In this document: one piece after another, positions 34,154-42,035 of the stretch
How positions within the stretch are numbered: position 1 is the first letter of the stretch
Layout of the letters: every line of letters starts with the position of its first letter
Assembly: GCA_963521065.1 (NCBI GenBank)
Contig: CAUQTI010000002.1
Span: forward strand, 62,001-126,000
Direction of reading: 5' to 3'
Source: IOR16 sp963521065
Lineage (GTDB): Bacteria > Bacillota > Clostridia > Peptostreptococcales > Anaerovoracaceae
Length of the DNA: 64,000 nucleotides
Program-made: the position numbers and the translations under genes
The notes under the pieces: generated by a model
Seen by the model: only the letters and a program-made list of their open reading frames with translations
Database searches by the model: none
Told to the model about the DNA's origin: nothing

Positions 34154-35011
34154 TTATAAATACTTATCCATAAATTTCAAAGCTACAATCGTTGAATTTC
34201 TAGCTTGGTAGATATTGGCGGTTTTAAAGGTTTTTTCAATGCTTTGTCTACTTACATTTAAAATTTCGGATAATTGTGTAGTCATGCCTCTTTTCTTTCC
34301 GCTGGAAACATAAAAACTACTTTCATCGTTATTAGCTGCATCTATTGAAATAGGCTCTAATTCCATGAATTCAATCTTATCAAAGGGGTATTTTTTTACC
34401 GCCTTACTCTTTTTATGATATGCATAATAATTAAGCCTGTTTTTTAATGTTAGAAGTTTGGAAATCAGGTTAATTTTTCTATAATTAATCATTCCACGAT
34501 AATCTATTGGATATAGTAATTCTGAAAGTAGCATGAGTTCATTTTGGTATTCGCTATGGTTACTGGTCAATGCAAAAGGGGTGTTAATTACAGCGTTTAA
34601 AAACAAATCAATATTGGTCCCTGAATACAGCAATACAGAATATCCCAGTGCATCTTTTACATTTTCAATTGCGTTTCGCGCATTATGATATGCCGGTCCA
34701 TCTTGAGCAGTGCTACTTGCATTCTCAATTTTTACATTCCATTCGCCTACACCAATTCCTGCTCTTATTTCAACAGGAGAAACAAGCATGCAAAACATTC
34801 TAAAATAAAGATATGCCGATTCTGGAGAAATGAACAAACCTTGAATCTCATCTCCTGCGCTGAATTCAACCTCTTTAACTAATGAATTCGAAAACACTTG
34901 ATTTAATTTCTCGATTACCGTAATGATGTAGTTTTGTATAGAATTTCTGTCTTCAAGTGAATAGGATCGAGATTTTTTTAAATCTATGATTAGTGCAGTG
35001 TAATTTTTCAT
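34154..35011 (-). CDS. satD: SatD family protein
   Basis: 285 aa. The frame is open further, but the ATG at 35011 has AGAGGTGAT upstream and starts at the family N-terminus MKNYTALIIDLKKSR. The N-terminal domain resembles nucleotidyl cyclase-like or SatD folds: SAGDEIQGLF and GIGVGEWNVKI stand out. At the C-terminus, TQLSEILNVSRQSIEKTFKTANIYQARN is a likely helix-turn-helix. It may be a DNA-binding sensor; the inverted GTTGCAT sites upstream could be its operator. The role in acid stress is only by analogy. Confidence 0.8.
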   Translation of the reverse strand: MKNYTALIIDLKKSRSYSLEDRNSIQNYIITVIEKLNQVFSNSLVKEVEFSAGDEIQGLFISPESAYLYFRMFCMLVSPVEIRAGIGVGEWNVKIENASSTAQDGPAYHNARNAIENVKDALGYSVLLYSGTNIDLFLNAVINTPFALTSNHSEYQNELMLLSELLYPIDYRGMINYRKINLISKLLTLKNRLNYYAYHKKSKAVKKYPFDKIEFMELEPISIDAANNDESSFYVSSGKKRGMTTQLSEILNVSRQSIEKTFKTANIYQARNSTIVALKFMDKYL

Positions 35012-35035
35012 AACATCACCTCTTACTAGTATTAT

Positions 35036-35102
35036 AATGCAACTAAGTAAAAATGCAACCGAAATAGGTTGCATTTTTAAAAAGAAACTCATATAGGTTG
35101 CA
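35036..35102 (-). promoter_or_regulatory. Operator-like GTTGCAT sites upstream of satD
   Basis: A palindrome with 12-bp arms (35049-35060 and 35067-35078) centres on ATGCAACC-N6-GGTTGCAT. Half sites occur at 35037-35044 (ATGCAACT) and 35096-35102 (GGTTGCA). They lie between the lipoprotein gene and satD, just before the satD start. Confidence 0.6.
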
Positions 35103-35157
35103 CAAGATGGAGATGTCCATCCGATTAGCAATTTTAATGATATTCTTGCCATCATCA

Positions 35158-35415
35158 TTACTCCGATGATTTAATAATAATGGCTTGTTCTACTCTATCA
35201 ACTACCCCTAGTGCAAAATCAGCGGTATTATCTGAAAAATTTTCTTTTAATTCCTCACGTACATCATCTAAGGATTGAAGCACCTCCTGCTTTTCTTCAT
35301 AACTCAAGTCATCCACACTCTGATTATTAGAATACACACAGCCACTCATGCAGGATACTATGCCGACGGTTAATGATAATAGCAGAATCTTTTTCAATAG
35401 ATTTTCTCTGTCCAT
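35158..35415 (-). CDS. Small lipoprotein
   Basis: 85 aa. A positively charged N-terminus and hydrophobic helix end in the lipobox MSGC (Cys about residue 26), so a lipid-anchored protein is expected. The mature part is acidic and helical (SYEEKQEVLQSLDDVREELKENF). No family recognised. GGAGGGGGG precedes the ATG. It sits between a HTH regulator upstream and satD downstream, on the same strand and with small gaps. Confidence 0.65.
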   Translation of the reverse strand: MDRENLLKKILLLSLTVGIVSCMSGCVYSNNQSVDDLSYEEKQEVLQSLDDVREELKENFSDNTADFALGVVDRVEQAIIIKSSE

Positions 35416-35430
35416 ACCTATCCCCCCTCC

Positions 35431-35778
35431 TTAAATCCCGAGCTTTGATAATGTACCTAACGCAATAATAAATAACACTGTTATAATCGCAGTTGATGCT
35501 ATGATGGCAATTATTCCAATCGTTTTTTGTGTAGTATGACTTAGTTCTTTCTTCCGCTTTTGTTCAACCTGAGCAGTATTTTCCTGCCCAAGCAATATAT
35601 AGTCTGCACTTACATTATAAATTTCCACCAGCTTAATAATATTATCAATCTCAGGCTTTCCTTGTCCACTTTCCCACTTAGATATTGCCTGCCTTGAAAT
35701 ACCTAGCATATCAGAAACTTGTTCTTGTGAATAATTTGATTCTTTGCGCAAAGATTGCAGCCTTTCTGCCATATCCAT
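35431..35778 (-). CDS. XRE-family HTH regulator with C-terminal membrane helix
   Basis: 115 aa. An XRE-type helix-turn-helix at residues 4-58 (AERLQSLRKESNYSQEQVSDMLGISRQAISKWESGQGKPEIDNII) is followed by a charged linker and one transmembrane helix at the C-terminus (about 88-110). Membrane-tethered XRE regulators of this shape are common in Firmicutes. The ATG at 35778 has AGGAGGTGA upstream; an earlier GTG lies within that site. It may control its own operon through the GTTGCAT repeats. Confidence 0.82.
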   Translation of the reverse strand: MDMAERLQSLRKESNYSQEQVSDMLGISRQAISKWESGQGKPEIDNIIKLVEIYNVSADYILLGQENTAQVEQKRKKELSHTTQKTIGIIAIIASTAIITVLFIIALGTLSKLGI

Positions 35779-35858
35779 TTCTTTCACCTCCTATAAAAAT
35801 TGTAGCATAATCTATCAGTTACATACCACCAACACTAGTTTAAATGCTGTAAACTGTT

Positions 35859-35887
35859 GGTTGCATATGTGAAATTTACAGTTGCAT
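35859..35887 (-). promoter_or_regulatory. GTTGCAT direct repeats upstream of the HTH regulator
   Basis: GGTTGCATATGT (35859-35870) and AGTTGCATATGT (35880-35891) have a 21-bp period, two helical turns. They share the GTTGCAT core with the satD-upstream sites. Confidence 0.5.
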
Positions 35888-36008
35888 ATGTAAAAATCCA
35901 ATGTTTTAAGTACTTATTCTGCCTTTAACCTTTAACACTCATTCTCTCCTAATTAATTACTACTTCAACAGCGTAGCACATCTTTCTGTAAATTTCCATT
36001 CTTCTTAT

Positions 36009-36095
36009 TTACAAATCAGGCGATAATAAAGCAATTTCAATATTAGTGTACAATAGACCGTCAACCTCTGTATATTCAAATTCAAACTTTTCCAT
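36009..36095 (-). CDS. Possible 28-aa peptide preceded by a Shine-Dalgarno-sequestering hairpin
   Basis: A small frame (ATG at 36095, stop at 36009-36011) with TTGGAGGA at normal distance. The peptide is acidic at the start (MEKFEFEYTEVDGLLY) and its remainder is short. No family recognised. It may be a leader peptide, a gene fragment or a chance frame. It occupies part of the otherwise gene-free stretch 35779-36225. Confidence 0.35.
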   Translation of the reverse strand: MEKFEFEYTEVDGLLYTNIEIALLSPDL

Positions 36096-36104
36096 AAAGC
36101 AAAT

Positions 36105-36191
36105 CCTCCAATAAAGGTTATTACAATTCATCGGTAATCGTTTTACGGTATGCTAAACGATTATGATTTTCGTAAACAGCCTTATTGGAGG
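36105..36191 (-). repeat. Nested inverted repeat, about 87 bp
   Basis: CCTCCAATAA (36105-36114) and TTATTGGAGG (36182-36191) form the outer arms. Inside, TAATCGTTTTA near 36135 and TAAACGATTA (36154-36163) form a second pairing with one bulge. On the - strand the 3' outer arm holds the GGAGG of the 28-aa frame. It could be a small mobile element or a regulatory RNA hairpin. Confidence 0.55.
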
Positions 36192-36225
36192 AGTGTATTT
36201 CATCATCTCATTTTTTATTGTTGTT

Positions 36226-36810
36226 TTAAATTAATTGGTAAAATAGCCCATGATTTGTGCAATAAAAATACAGCTTTCCATGCCCTAACCGTGGAAGACG
36301 AAACTGCATCCCCCACTCTGGATATTGTTTGATCATGAAGATTTTATCTCCTGTAACAAAGGCTGCAAAAGAAATAAAGTGTTCTTTTTTCATTTCATGC
36401 GCTGAAGAAACATAAAATTCATCTTCTACTGTTTCAATCAAGAGTGTATGCTCATCAAAGGATTTTTGCGCAATTTGCTCTTCTAAGGTTCTCCCACAGC
36501 AGGAAATAATAGATTCCCCCGCAGAGGTTACGATATTTCCACATTTAGGACATACATAAAATTTAGTTTTTTTCATATTCCCCTTCACTGCATCATTAAG
36601 TGCAGTTCCTCCTAACAGAATTTCTTCTATATTTACACCAAGTATCTTTGATAAATCAGAAAGCAGAGATACATCGGGAAGGCCTAAACCGCGTTCCCAT
36701 TTACTGATTGTCTTATCGCTGATATTCATCAAATTTGCAATTTTTTTCTGCGTCATTCCTTTTTCTTTTCTCAATGTATAAATTAAATCTCCAACTTTTT
36801 TATAATCCAT
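36226..36810 (-). CDS. XRE-family HTH protein with zinc-ribbon and desulfoferrodoxin-like C-terminus
   Basis: 194 aa. An XRE helix-turn-helix (residues 8-62: YTLRKEKGMTQKKIANLMNISDKTISKWERGLGLP) is joined to a Cys-rich stretch (VCPKCGNIV ... SCCG) and a C-terminal part with HEMKKEHFISFAAFV, which recalls the metal-binding segment of superoxide reductases. It may sense redox or metal. Such fusions occur in Clostridia; the target genes are not known. Confidence 0.75.
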   Translation of the reverse strand: MDYKKVGDLIYTLRKEKGMTQKKIANLMNISDKTISKWERGLGLPDVSLLSDLSKILGVNIEEILLGGTALNDAVKGNMKKTKFYVCPKCGNIVTSAGESIISCCGRTLEEQIAQKSFDEHTLLIETVEDEFYVSSAHEMKKEHFISFAAFVTGDKIFMIKQYPEWGMQFRLPRLGHGKLYFYCTNHGLFYQLI

Positions 36811-36840
36811 CGTTCCGCCCTTTCGCCTTCTTTCATTCTT

Positions 36841-37098
36841 CTAGGTTTCCTTCCAGTATTTTTTCCCATCCCACGTTCTCGATAAAAAATGAGCATCAAT
36901 CAGTTCCCGCCTCAGCAGAAAATAATCTCCAAAAGTATGCCAGCAATCAATAATCACATTTACTTCTTTTTCGGTATACTCTCTATCCTCTAAGAATTTC
37001 TCCGAAAGATACAGCAATACTTCTTTCTTTTTTTCCCATTTTGCCGGAAGATGTACTATTTTTCCTTCTTTATCCAGAAATGGATCGATTGTGTTCAT
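36841..37098 (-). CDS. DUF2087 domain protein
   Basis: 85 aa. The pattern LPAKWEKKKEVLLYLSEKF, REYTEKEVNVIIDCW, DYFLLRRELIDAHFLSRTWDGKKYW matches DUF2087, a small domain usually found fused to HTH regulators or alone beside them. Predicted to be a small winged-helix-like domain. The function is not known. It lies between a HTH protein and a GIY-YIG-like gene on the same strand. Confidence 0.8.
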   Translation of the reverse strand: MNTIDPFLDKEGKIVHLPAKWEKKKEVLLYLSEKFLEDREYTEKEVNVIIDCWHTFGDYFLLRRELIDAHFLSRTWDGKKYWKET

Positions 37099-37116
37099 AA
37101 CGTTTCTACGCTCCTT

Positions 37117-37461
37117 TTAGTATAATACATTAGGCCTGAATTTTTCTACCCATAGTTCCTCCAATGTTTTCAGGTCGTCACTAAATTGCTTCAATGTCTG
37201 TGTTTCTTTCTGTTTCAGTTCTTCTAACACTTCAAAAATAAAGGAGTCCTGTCCAAATTCATTCCAATCCTTTTGTAATTTATAGCTAATGCAGCTCCCC
37301 GTGCTGACAGAAAATTCAAATCGATTTTTGCTGCCCGCCAAGTCTGTCGTACTTTGTAAAAGACATTTCCCATTCGCTTTATTTTTGATTTTATAAATAC
37401 CACCGATAAGCTGGCGCTGCTTATAGGCATCGATTTTTTCTTTGCGTTCCTGTCGATTCAT
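37117..37461 (-). CDS. GIY-YIG-like nuclease family protein, partial motif
   Basis: 114 aa. GGIYKIKNKANGKCLLQSTTDL keeps the GIY part, but the YIG position is LQS, so the usual second tyrosine motif is missing. A NRFEF segment and LEELWVEKFRPN near the end suit the fold. Relatives with this divergence are frequent in Firmicutes, and nuclease activity is uncertain. The ATG at 37461 has AAGGAGG upstream; an earlier ATG at 37479 lacks one. Confidence 0.7.
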   Translation of the reverse strand: MNRQERKEKIDAYKQRQLIGGIYKIKNKANGKCLLQSTTDLAGSKNRFEFSVSTGSCISYKLQKDWNEFGQDSFIFEVLEELKQKETQTLKQFSDDLKTLEELWVEKFRPNVLY

Positions 37462-37629
37462 GCAAACCTCCTTGATCAATGTAAATTGATTGAATCTATT
37501 TTAAGTATACACAAATATGTGAAAAAGAATCAATCAACGAATCGTAGAGTTTTTGACGAATCACTTTAATCGTGTACAGTTTCTTCTTTTTTGCATACAT
37601 TATTAGTACCTTGAAAGGGGAATCACATT

Positions 37630-39171
37630 GTGTATGAATTGAAAAAAATAACTTCATTAAATGGGTTTGATTCAAATGATTTAAATAATGCAAGGCAAAA
37701 TAATTATGCCTGGTCAATCTGTGAATTGGAGAATTATATCTACGTTGGGACAGGGAAAAACATTCCTTACTCTTTGATCAAAAAAATCGCACCAAATTCG
37801 AAAATACCTTTTTTGATTAATCCAGGGCACCCAATTAATCCTTGCGCGGAGATATGGCGTTATAAAAAAGATGGAACGCAAAACTGGGAACGCGTATTTC
37901 GTGCAGAAGCAAATTCAAAATTAGTCGGTTTTTGCTGTATGATACAGGACATGAGAAATGCAACACCTTGTATCTATGCAATCGCTTCCGGCGACAACGC
38001 CCCAATGCAAATACTGAAATCCGTCAATGGGGTTAATTGGTTTTTTGTGCAAGAAAACCAGTTACCTGGCTCCGCCGCACATTCTATGCTCCGTCATGGA
38101 GATTATCTTTATATCGCTCCGGTCAATGCATTTGGGAATAAACAATTTCCGATTCTTTATCGAAGTCGGGATCCTGAATTTTATGATTGGCAGCCTGTGC
38201 TTAATCCAATTGAAAATAAGTTTGATTTTCATGCGAATCCGCATTCCGAAATCACAAATATGATTTCATTTAACGAGAAACTATATGCAGCAACAAAAAA
38301 TAGTGATGGTGTAGAAATTTGGAGAACGAACAGCTATGAACCCGAAAAAAATGATTGGGTATTGGTTGCCGATAAAGGGTTTGGCGATGCTATGAACCAA
38401 TCCAGTTCCAGCTTAGAAGAGTTTAATGGTTCTCTTTATGTCAGTACTGTCAAGGAGCTACCGTTTGTATGGGCGGTTCCGCTTGGATGTGATGTAATAC
38501 GGATTGATAGAATGGATCACTGGGAATTAGTGGTTGGAGGAAGGGCTCTCTTCCCCGCTGCCACCTCAAAAGGAAAACGAATGCAAAGCTTATCTGGGCT
38601 GGGCTCCGGCTTTAACAACCCATTCAATGTGTATGCATGGCAGATAAAAGAATTTAATCATCAAATGATTGTAAGCACATTTGATGATTCTAAAAATATG
38701 GAATTGATTTTTGAGCTGTTACTGGCGAATAAAAAAGACCTTGAAGGCTTAATCGGATTGTCTCATACAGAAACGATACTTTCAATGTATCAAAAGATTG
38801 TCCGGATTCTTAAAGAGGTTCAATACTCCATGGGGTTTGATTTTTATGTATCAGATGACGGCATCCATTTCAAGTGGGTCACGTTAAGAGGACTGTGCAA
38901 CCCAAATAACTATGGAGCCAGTGCTCTTTATGTAGATTCCTTCAATGATTTATATCTTGGAACTGCAAACCCTTTCCAGGGCTGTGAGGTATTCAAGGCG
39001 GATTCAACGACTTATTTTGAGGGCTGCGCCGTTGAAAAGCTCCGTTATGAATATTTATCGCAAATAGAAGAAGAATTGGAGCGAAATTGGGATGTGCTTT
39101 CAGAAAGCCTTCTATTTCTATTCAACCATCAAGGGTTGTTTGTCAAGGAAGGCAGGAAAAATAAATTTTAA
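37630..39171 (+). CDS. Large protein of unknown function, beta-propeller-like
   Basis: 513 aa, start at GTG 37630 with GGGG 9 nt upstream. No signal peptide or membrane segment. The sequence is rich in Trp/Tyr/Gly and shows repeating units such as NYIYVGTGKN, GDYLYIAPVNAFGNKQFPILYRSRDPEFYDWQP, EKLYAATKNSDGVEIWRTN, GSLYVSTVKELPF and DLYLGTANPFQGCEVFKA, spaced about 50-80 residues apart. This suggests a beta-propeller with sialidase- or Kelch-like blades. I do not recognise the family or its function. It is the only + strand gene here and ends in its own terminator. Confidence 0.6.
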   Translation: MYELKKITSLNGFDSNDLNNARQNNYAWSICELENYIYVGTGKNIPYSLIKKIAPNSKIPFLINPGHPINPCAEIWRYKKDGTQNWERVFRAEANSKLVGFCCMIQDMRNATPCIYAIASGDNAPMQILKSVNGVNWFFVQENQLPGSAAHSMLRHGDYLYIAPVNAFGNKQFPILYRSRDPEFYDWQPVLNPIENKFDFHANPHSEITNMISFNEKLYAATKNSDGVEIWRTNSYEPEKNDWVLVADKGFGDAMNQSSSSLEEFNGSLYVSTVKELPFVWAVPLGCDVIRIDRMDHWELVVGGRALFPAATSKGKRMQSLSGLGSGFNNPFNVYAWQIKEFNHQMIVSTFDDSKNMELIFELLLANKKDLEGLIGLSHTETILSMYQKIVRILKEVQYSMGFDFYVSDDGIHFKWVTLRGLCNPNNYGASALYVDSFNDLYLGTANPFQGCEVFKADSTTYFEGCAVEKLRYEYLSQIEEELERNWDVLSESLLFLFNHQGLFVKEGRKNKF

Positions 39172-39204
39172 CTTGAAAAAGATAGTTTTTTATATCTAAT
39201 AAAC

Positions 39205-39247
39205 GGTTGTTTTAAAAAATAGAAGCACGCAAACAGCCATTTTTTTA
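39205..39247 (+). terminator. Terminator of the 513-aa gene
   Basis: GGTTGTTT (39205-39212) pairs with AAACAGCC (39231-39238), one G-T, followed by a T run at 39240-39246. Confidence 0.65.
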
Positions 39248-39280
39248 TATAGTAGGAATCATGATTCCTACTATATAAAA
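39243..39280. repeat. 38-bp perfect palindrome
   Basis: The two halves, 39243-39261 and 39262-39280, are perfect reverse complements (left half TTTTATATAGTAGGAATCA). No spacer is present. It lies between the convergent 513-aa gene and thiC. Confidence 0.85.
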
Positions 39281-39291
39281 GTATCTCTGTT

Positions 39292-40596
39292 TTATAAAAT
39301 ATCTATGTATTCACCGGAAAGTGCTTTGTTCATACTACGTACTGCACAAAATTTCCCACACATGGAGCAAGTATCTTCATGCTCCGGCTTTCTTTCTTCA
39401 CGGATTTTCTTTGCTGTCTCCGGATCCATTGCACAGTCCCATTGCGCTTCCCAATCCAGGCACTGCCTTGCTTCCGCCATTTTATCATCAGCTTCTCTTG
39501 CACCTCTTACCCCTTTTGCAATATCTGCTGCATGTGCAGCTATTTTAGAAGCAATGATACCCTGTTTCACATCCTCGATTGTAGGTAAAGCAAGATGTTC
39601 TGCCGGTGTAACATAGCATAAGAACGCGGCACCGGACGCCGCTGCAATCGCACCGCCAATCGCTGCCGTAATATGGTCATAACCGGGTGCGATATCGGTT
39701 ACAATTGGACCGAGCACATAAAACGGGGCTCCCATGCAAAGTGTCTGCTGAATTTTCATATTTGCTTCAATCTGATCCATAGGAAGATGACCCGGCCCCT
39801 CTACCATTACCTGTACATCCCGATTCCAAGCGCGTTTTGTTAATTCACCCAGACGAACCAACTCCTCAATCTGACAAATATCCGTACCATCTGCGAGGCA
39901 GCCGGGCCTGCAAGCATCTCCCAGAGAAATTGTTACATCGTGCTGCCTGCATATTTCTAAAATTTCATCATAAAATTCGTAAAAAGGATTCTCATTGCCG
40001 GTCATACACATCCAGGCAAAGACTAAAGAGCCGCCGCGGGATACAATATTCATTTTTCGCTTGTGGTTTTTAATTTGATCAATGGTTTTTCTTGTAATTC
40101 CACAATGGAGTGTGACAAAATCAACTCCGTCTTCCGCATGCCGGCGAATTACTTCTAAAAAATCTGTTGCAGTTAGATCTGCCAAATCTTTCTGAAAATG
40201 AATGACCGAATCGTAAATGGGAACGGTTCCTATCATTGCAGGACATTCAGAGATGAGCTTTCTTCGAAATGGTGAAGTGTCTCCATGCGATGATAAATCC
40301 ATAATGGCATGGGCCCCTAATCGAACTGACTCCATCACCTTTTTCATTTCAAGCTCATAATCTTTACAGTCACGGGATACCCCAAGGTTTGCATTAATTT
40401 TTGTTTGAAGCATAGATCCAATTCCTTCTGGATCGAGACAGCTGTGTTTTTTATTGGCACAGATAACCACCTTCCCGGAGGCGACCAAAGGCAGAAGCTC
40501 GTTAATCTCCATTTGCTCTTTCTGCGCTACTCTCTTTAACTGCTCTGTAATGATTCCCTTGCGTGCCGCATCCATCTGTGTCGCATATTTTTTCAT
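39292..40596 (-). CDS. thiC: Phosphomethylpyrimidine synthase
   Basis: 434 aa. A radical SAM enzyme that converts aminoimidazole ribotide to the HMP pyrimidine phosphate of thiamine. The C-terminal cluster motif is CSMCGKFC (Cx2Cx4C). MVEGPGHLPMDQIEANM and YVLGPIVTDIAPGYDHITAAIGG are diagnostic. The length fits the short form without the N-terminal extension. It is the last gene of the thi operon and overlaps thiD by 4 bp. Confidence 0.96.
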   Translation of the reverse strand: MKKYATQMDAARKGIITEQLKRVAQKEQMEINELLPLVASGKVVICANKKHSCLDPEGIGSMLQTKINANLGVSRDCKDYELEMKKVMESVRLGAHAIMDLSSHGDTSPFRRKLISECPAMIGTVPIYDSVIHFQKDLADLTATDFLEVIRRHAEDGVDFVTLHCGITRKTIDQIKNHKRKMNIVSRGGSLVFAWMCMTGNENPFYEFYDEILEICRQHDVTISLGDACRPGCLADGTDICQIEELVRLGELTKRAWNRDVQVMVEGPGHLPMDQIEANMKIQQTLCMGAPFYVLGPIVTDIAPGYDHITAAIGGAIAAASGAAFLCYVTPAEHLALPTIEDVKQGIIASKIAAHAADIAKGVRGAREADDKMAEARQCLDWEAQWDCAMDPETAKKIREERKPEHEDTCSMCGKFCAVRSMNKALSGEYIDIL

Positions 40597-41387
40597 ATGA
40601 TTCTCCTATCTAATTGAAAGAAATGGTTGAGCGGGCCGTTGCCTTTGCCCAAATTTAAATTTGAATGAATTGCGCCTGTTACGTATTCCTTAGCATTTTT
40701 TACACTCTCTTTAATAGAGTTTCCTTTTGCAAGCCCGCAGGCAATCGCAGAACTGAGTGTACATCCGGTTCCATGTGTATTCTGGTTTCTGAGTTTTTCG
40801 CTGCAGAACCATTTCACCTCTCCTTCTGTATACAATAAATCATCAGCATTCTTTTCACTGTGACCGCCCTTTATCAATACAGCGGCATGGCATCTATGAG
40901 AAATATTTTGAGCTGCTTTTTCCATCGTCTCCTTTGAATGAATCGAAATACCGCTTAATCTCTCTGCTTCCAAAATATTGGGTGTGATAAGATCAGAAAG
41001 CGGCGCGAGCAAAGTTAAAATAGAGTCAGCAGCCGTATCTGACAATAATTTGCTTCCACTTGTCGATACGATGACCGGATCTAAAACAATATGTTTCGCT
41101 TGATATTGGATTAGTTTTTGGGCAATGACTTCCATCAATTCTTTGCTTGAAATCATTCCTATTTTGATTGCGTCCGGAAAAATATCTGTAAAAATACAGT
41201 CAAGCTGTTTTTCTAAAAATGCAGGCGGACATTCGTGAATCGCTTGTACCCCAATTGTATTTTGAGCTGTCAGCGCAGTGATGGCGCTCATACCATACAC
41301 ACCGTATACCGTCATTGTTTTCAGGTCTGCTTGAATCCCCGCTCCTCCGCTGCAATCCGAACCGGCGATACTTAAAACTGTTTTCAT
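40593..41387 (-). CDS. thiD: Hydroxymethylpyrimidine/phosphomethylpyrimidine kinase
   Basis: 264 aa. It phosphorylates HMP and HMP-P. TVLSIAGSDCSGGAGIQADLKTM at the N-terminus and QNTHGTGCTLSSAIACGLAKG near the end (catalytic Cys/GTGC region) are typical of the ribokinase-like ThiD. The ATG at 41387 has GGAGGAGC upstream; the frame extends further upstream into the HAD gene. It overlaps that gene by 4 bp. Confidence 0.95.
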   Translation of the reverse strand: MKTVLSIAGSDCSGGAGIQADLKTMTVYGVYGMSAITALTAQNTIGVQAIHECPPAFLEKQLDCIFTDIFPDAIKIGMISSKELMEVIAQKLIQYQAKHIVLDPVIVSTSGSKLLSDTAADSILTLLAPLSDLITPNILEAERLSGISIHSKETMEKAAQNISHRCHAAVLIKGGHSEKNADDLLYTEGEVKWFCSEKLRNQNTHGTGCTLSSAIACGLAKGNSIKESVKNAKEYVTGAIHSNLNLGKGNGPLNHFFQLDRRII

Positions 41388-42034
41388 ACTAGCTCCTCCA
41401 TGGAAAAAATGCTCTTTTCTGCAACCTTCTTTAATTTTTCCCAATCCGCTTTCGCGCTTTCATCGTAGACGCCGATTACTCGAAAGCCCGCATTTCTTGC
41501 AGTCGTTGCTGCATGGAGTGCATCTTCAAATACATAAGCATCTTTTTTCGCGATTTGAAGTGACTGTAAGGCTGATTCGAAAATAAATGGTGTATCTTTT
41601 CCACACCCCAGCTCTTGACAAGTAAAAATTTCACTGAAGTAACGGAGAGCATCCAAGCGCTTCAAGCTAACGCGTGCCAGATGTTTATCTGTTGCAGTCG
41701 CAATGCACATTGAAATGCCAAGCTCTTTTAGCAGCTCTAAGTAGGCTCTTACCCCCTTTTTTAGAGGAATTTCATTCAAATAGCTCCTCTCAATGCTTTT
41801 ATTTAATTCTTGTTCAATCATTTTATCTGTTTTGTTTATTTCATAGTTTTCTTTTAGATAAGTAATACCTTGTGACAAGCTTAAAGCTTTTAAGTTTTCC
41901 CAAAGATTCTCCTTAGGAATGAAACCATTCTTTCTTAAATAGGAAGCAGCCAGCTGTTGCCAAACTGGCATAGAATCTAAAAGTGTCCCATCTAAATCAA
42001 AGATGGCTCCCTTCATGTCTGTCAATTGACTCAT
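41384..42034 (-). CDS. HAD-family phosphatase in the thiamine operon
   Basis: 216 aa. AIFDLDGTLLDSMPVWQ is HAD motif I, TATDKHLARVSL motif II, and VFEDALHAATTARNAGF motif IV; the cap is of the beta-phosphoglucomutase type. The place between thiE and thiD suggests a thiamine-related substrate, perhaps dephosphorylation of thiamine phosphate or an HMP intermediate. This is inference from context. It starts 1 bp after the thiE stop, with GAGG upstream. Confidence 0.8.
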   Translation of the reverse strand: MSQLTDMKGAIFDLDGTLLDSMPVWQQLAASYLRKNGFIPKENLWENLKALSLSQGITYLKENYEINKTDKMIEQELNKSIERSYLNEIPLKKGVRAYLELLKELGISMCIATATDKHLARVSLKRLDALRYFSEIFTCQELGCGKDTPFIFESALQSLQIAKKDAYVFEDALHAATTARNAGFRVIGVYDESAKADWEKLKKVAEKSIFSMEELV

Positions 42035-42035
42035 A

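Noticed and set aside
37117..37461. Homing endonuclease from the GIY motif
   Set aside because: Second tyrosine motif is absent, the protein is short and no intron or intein is near.
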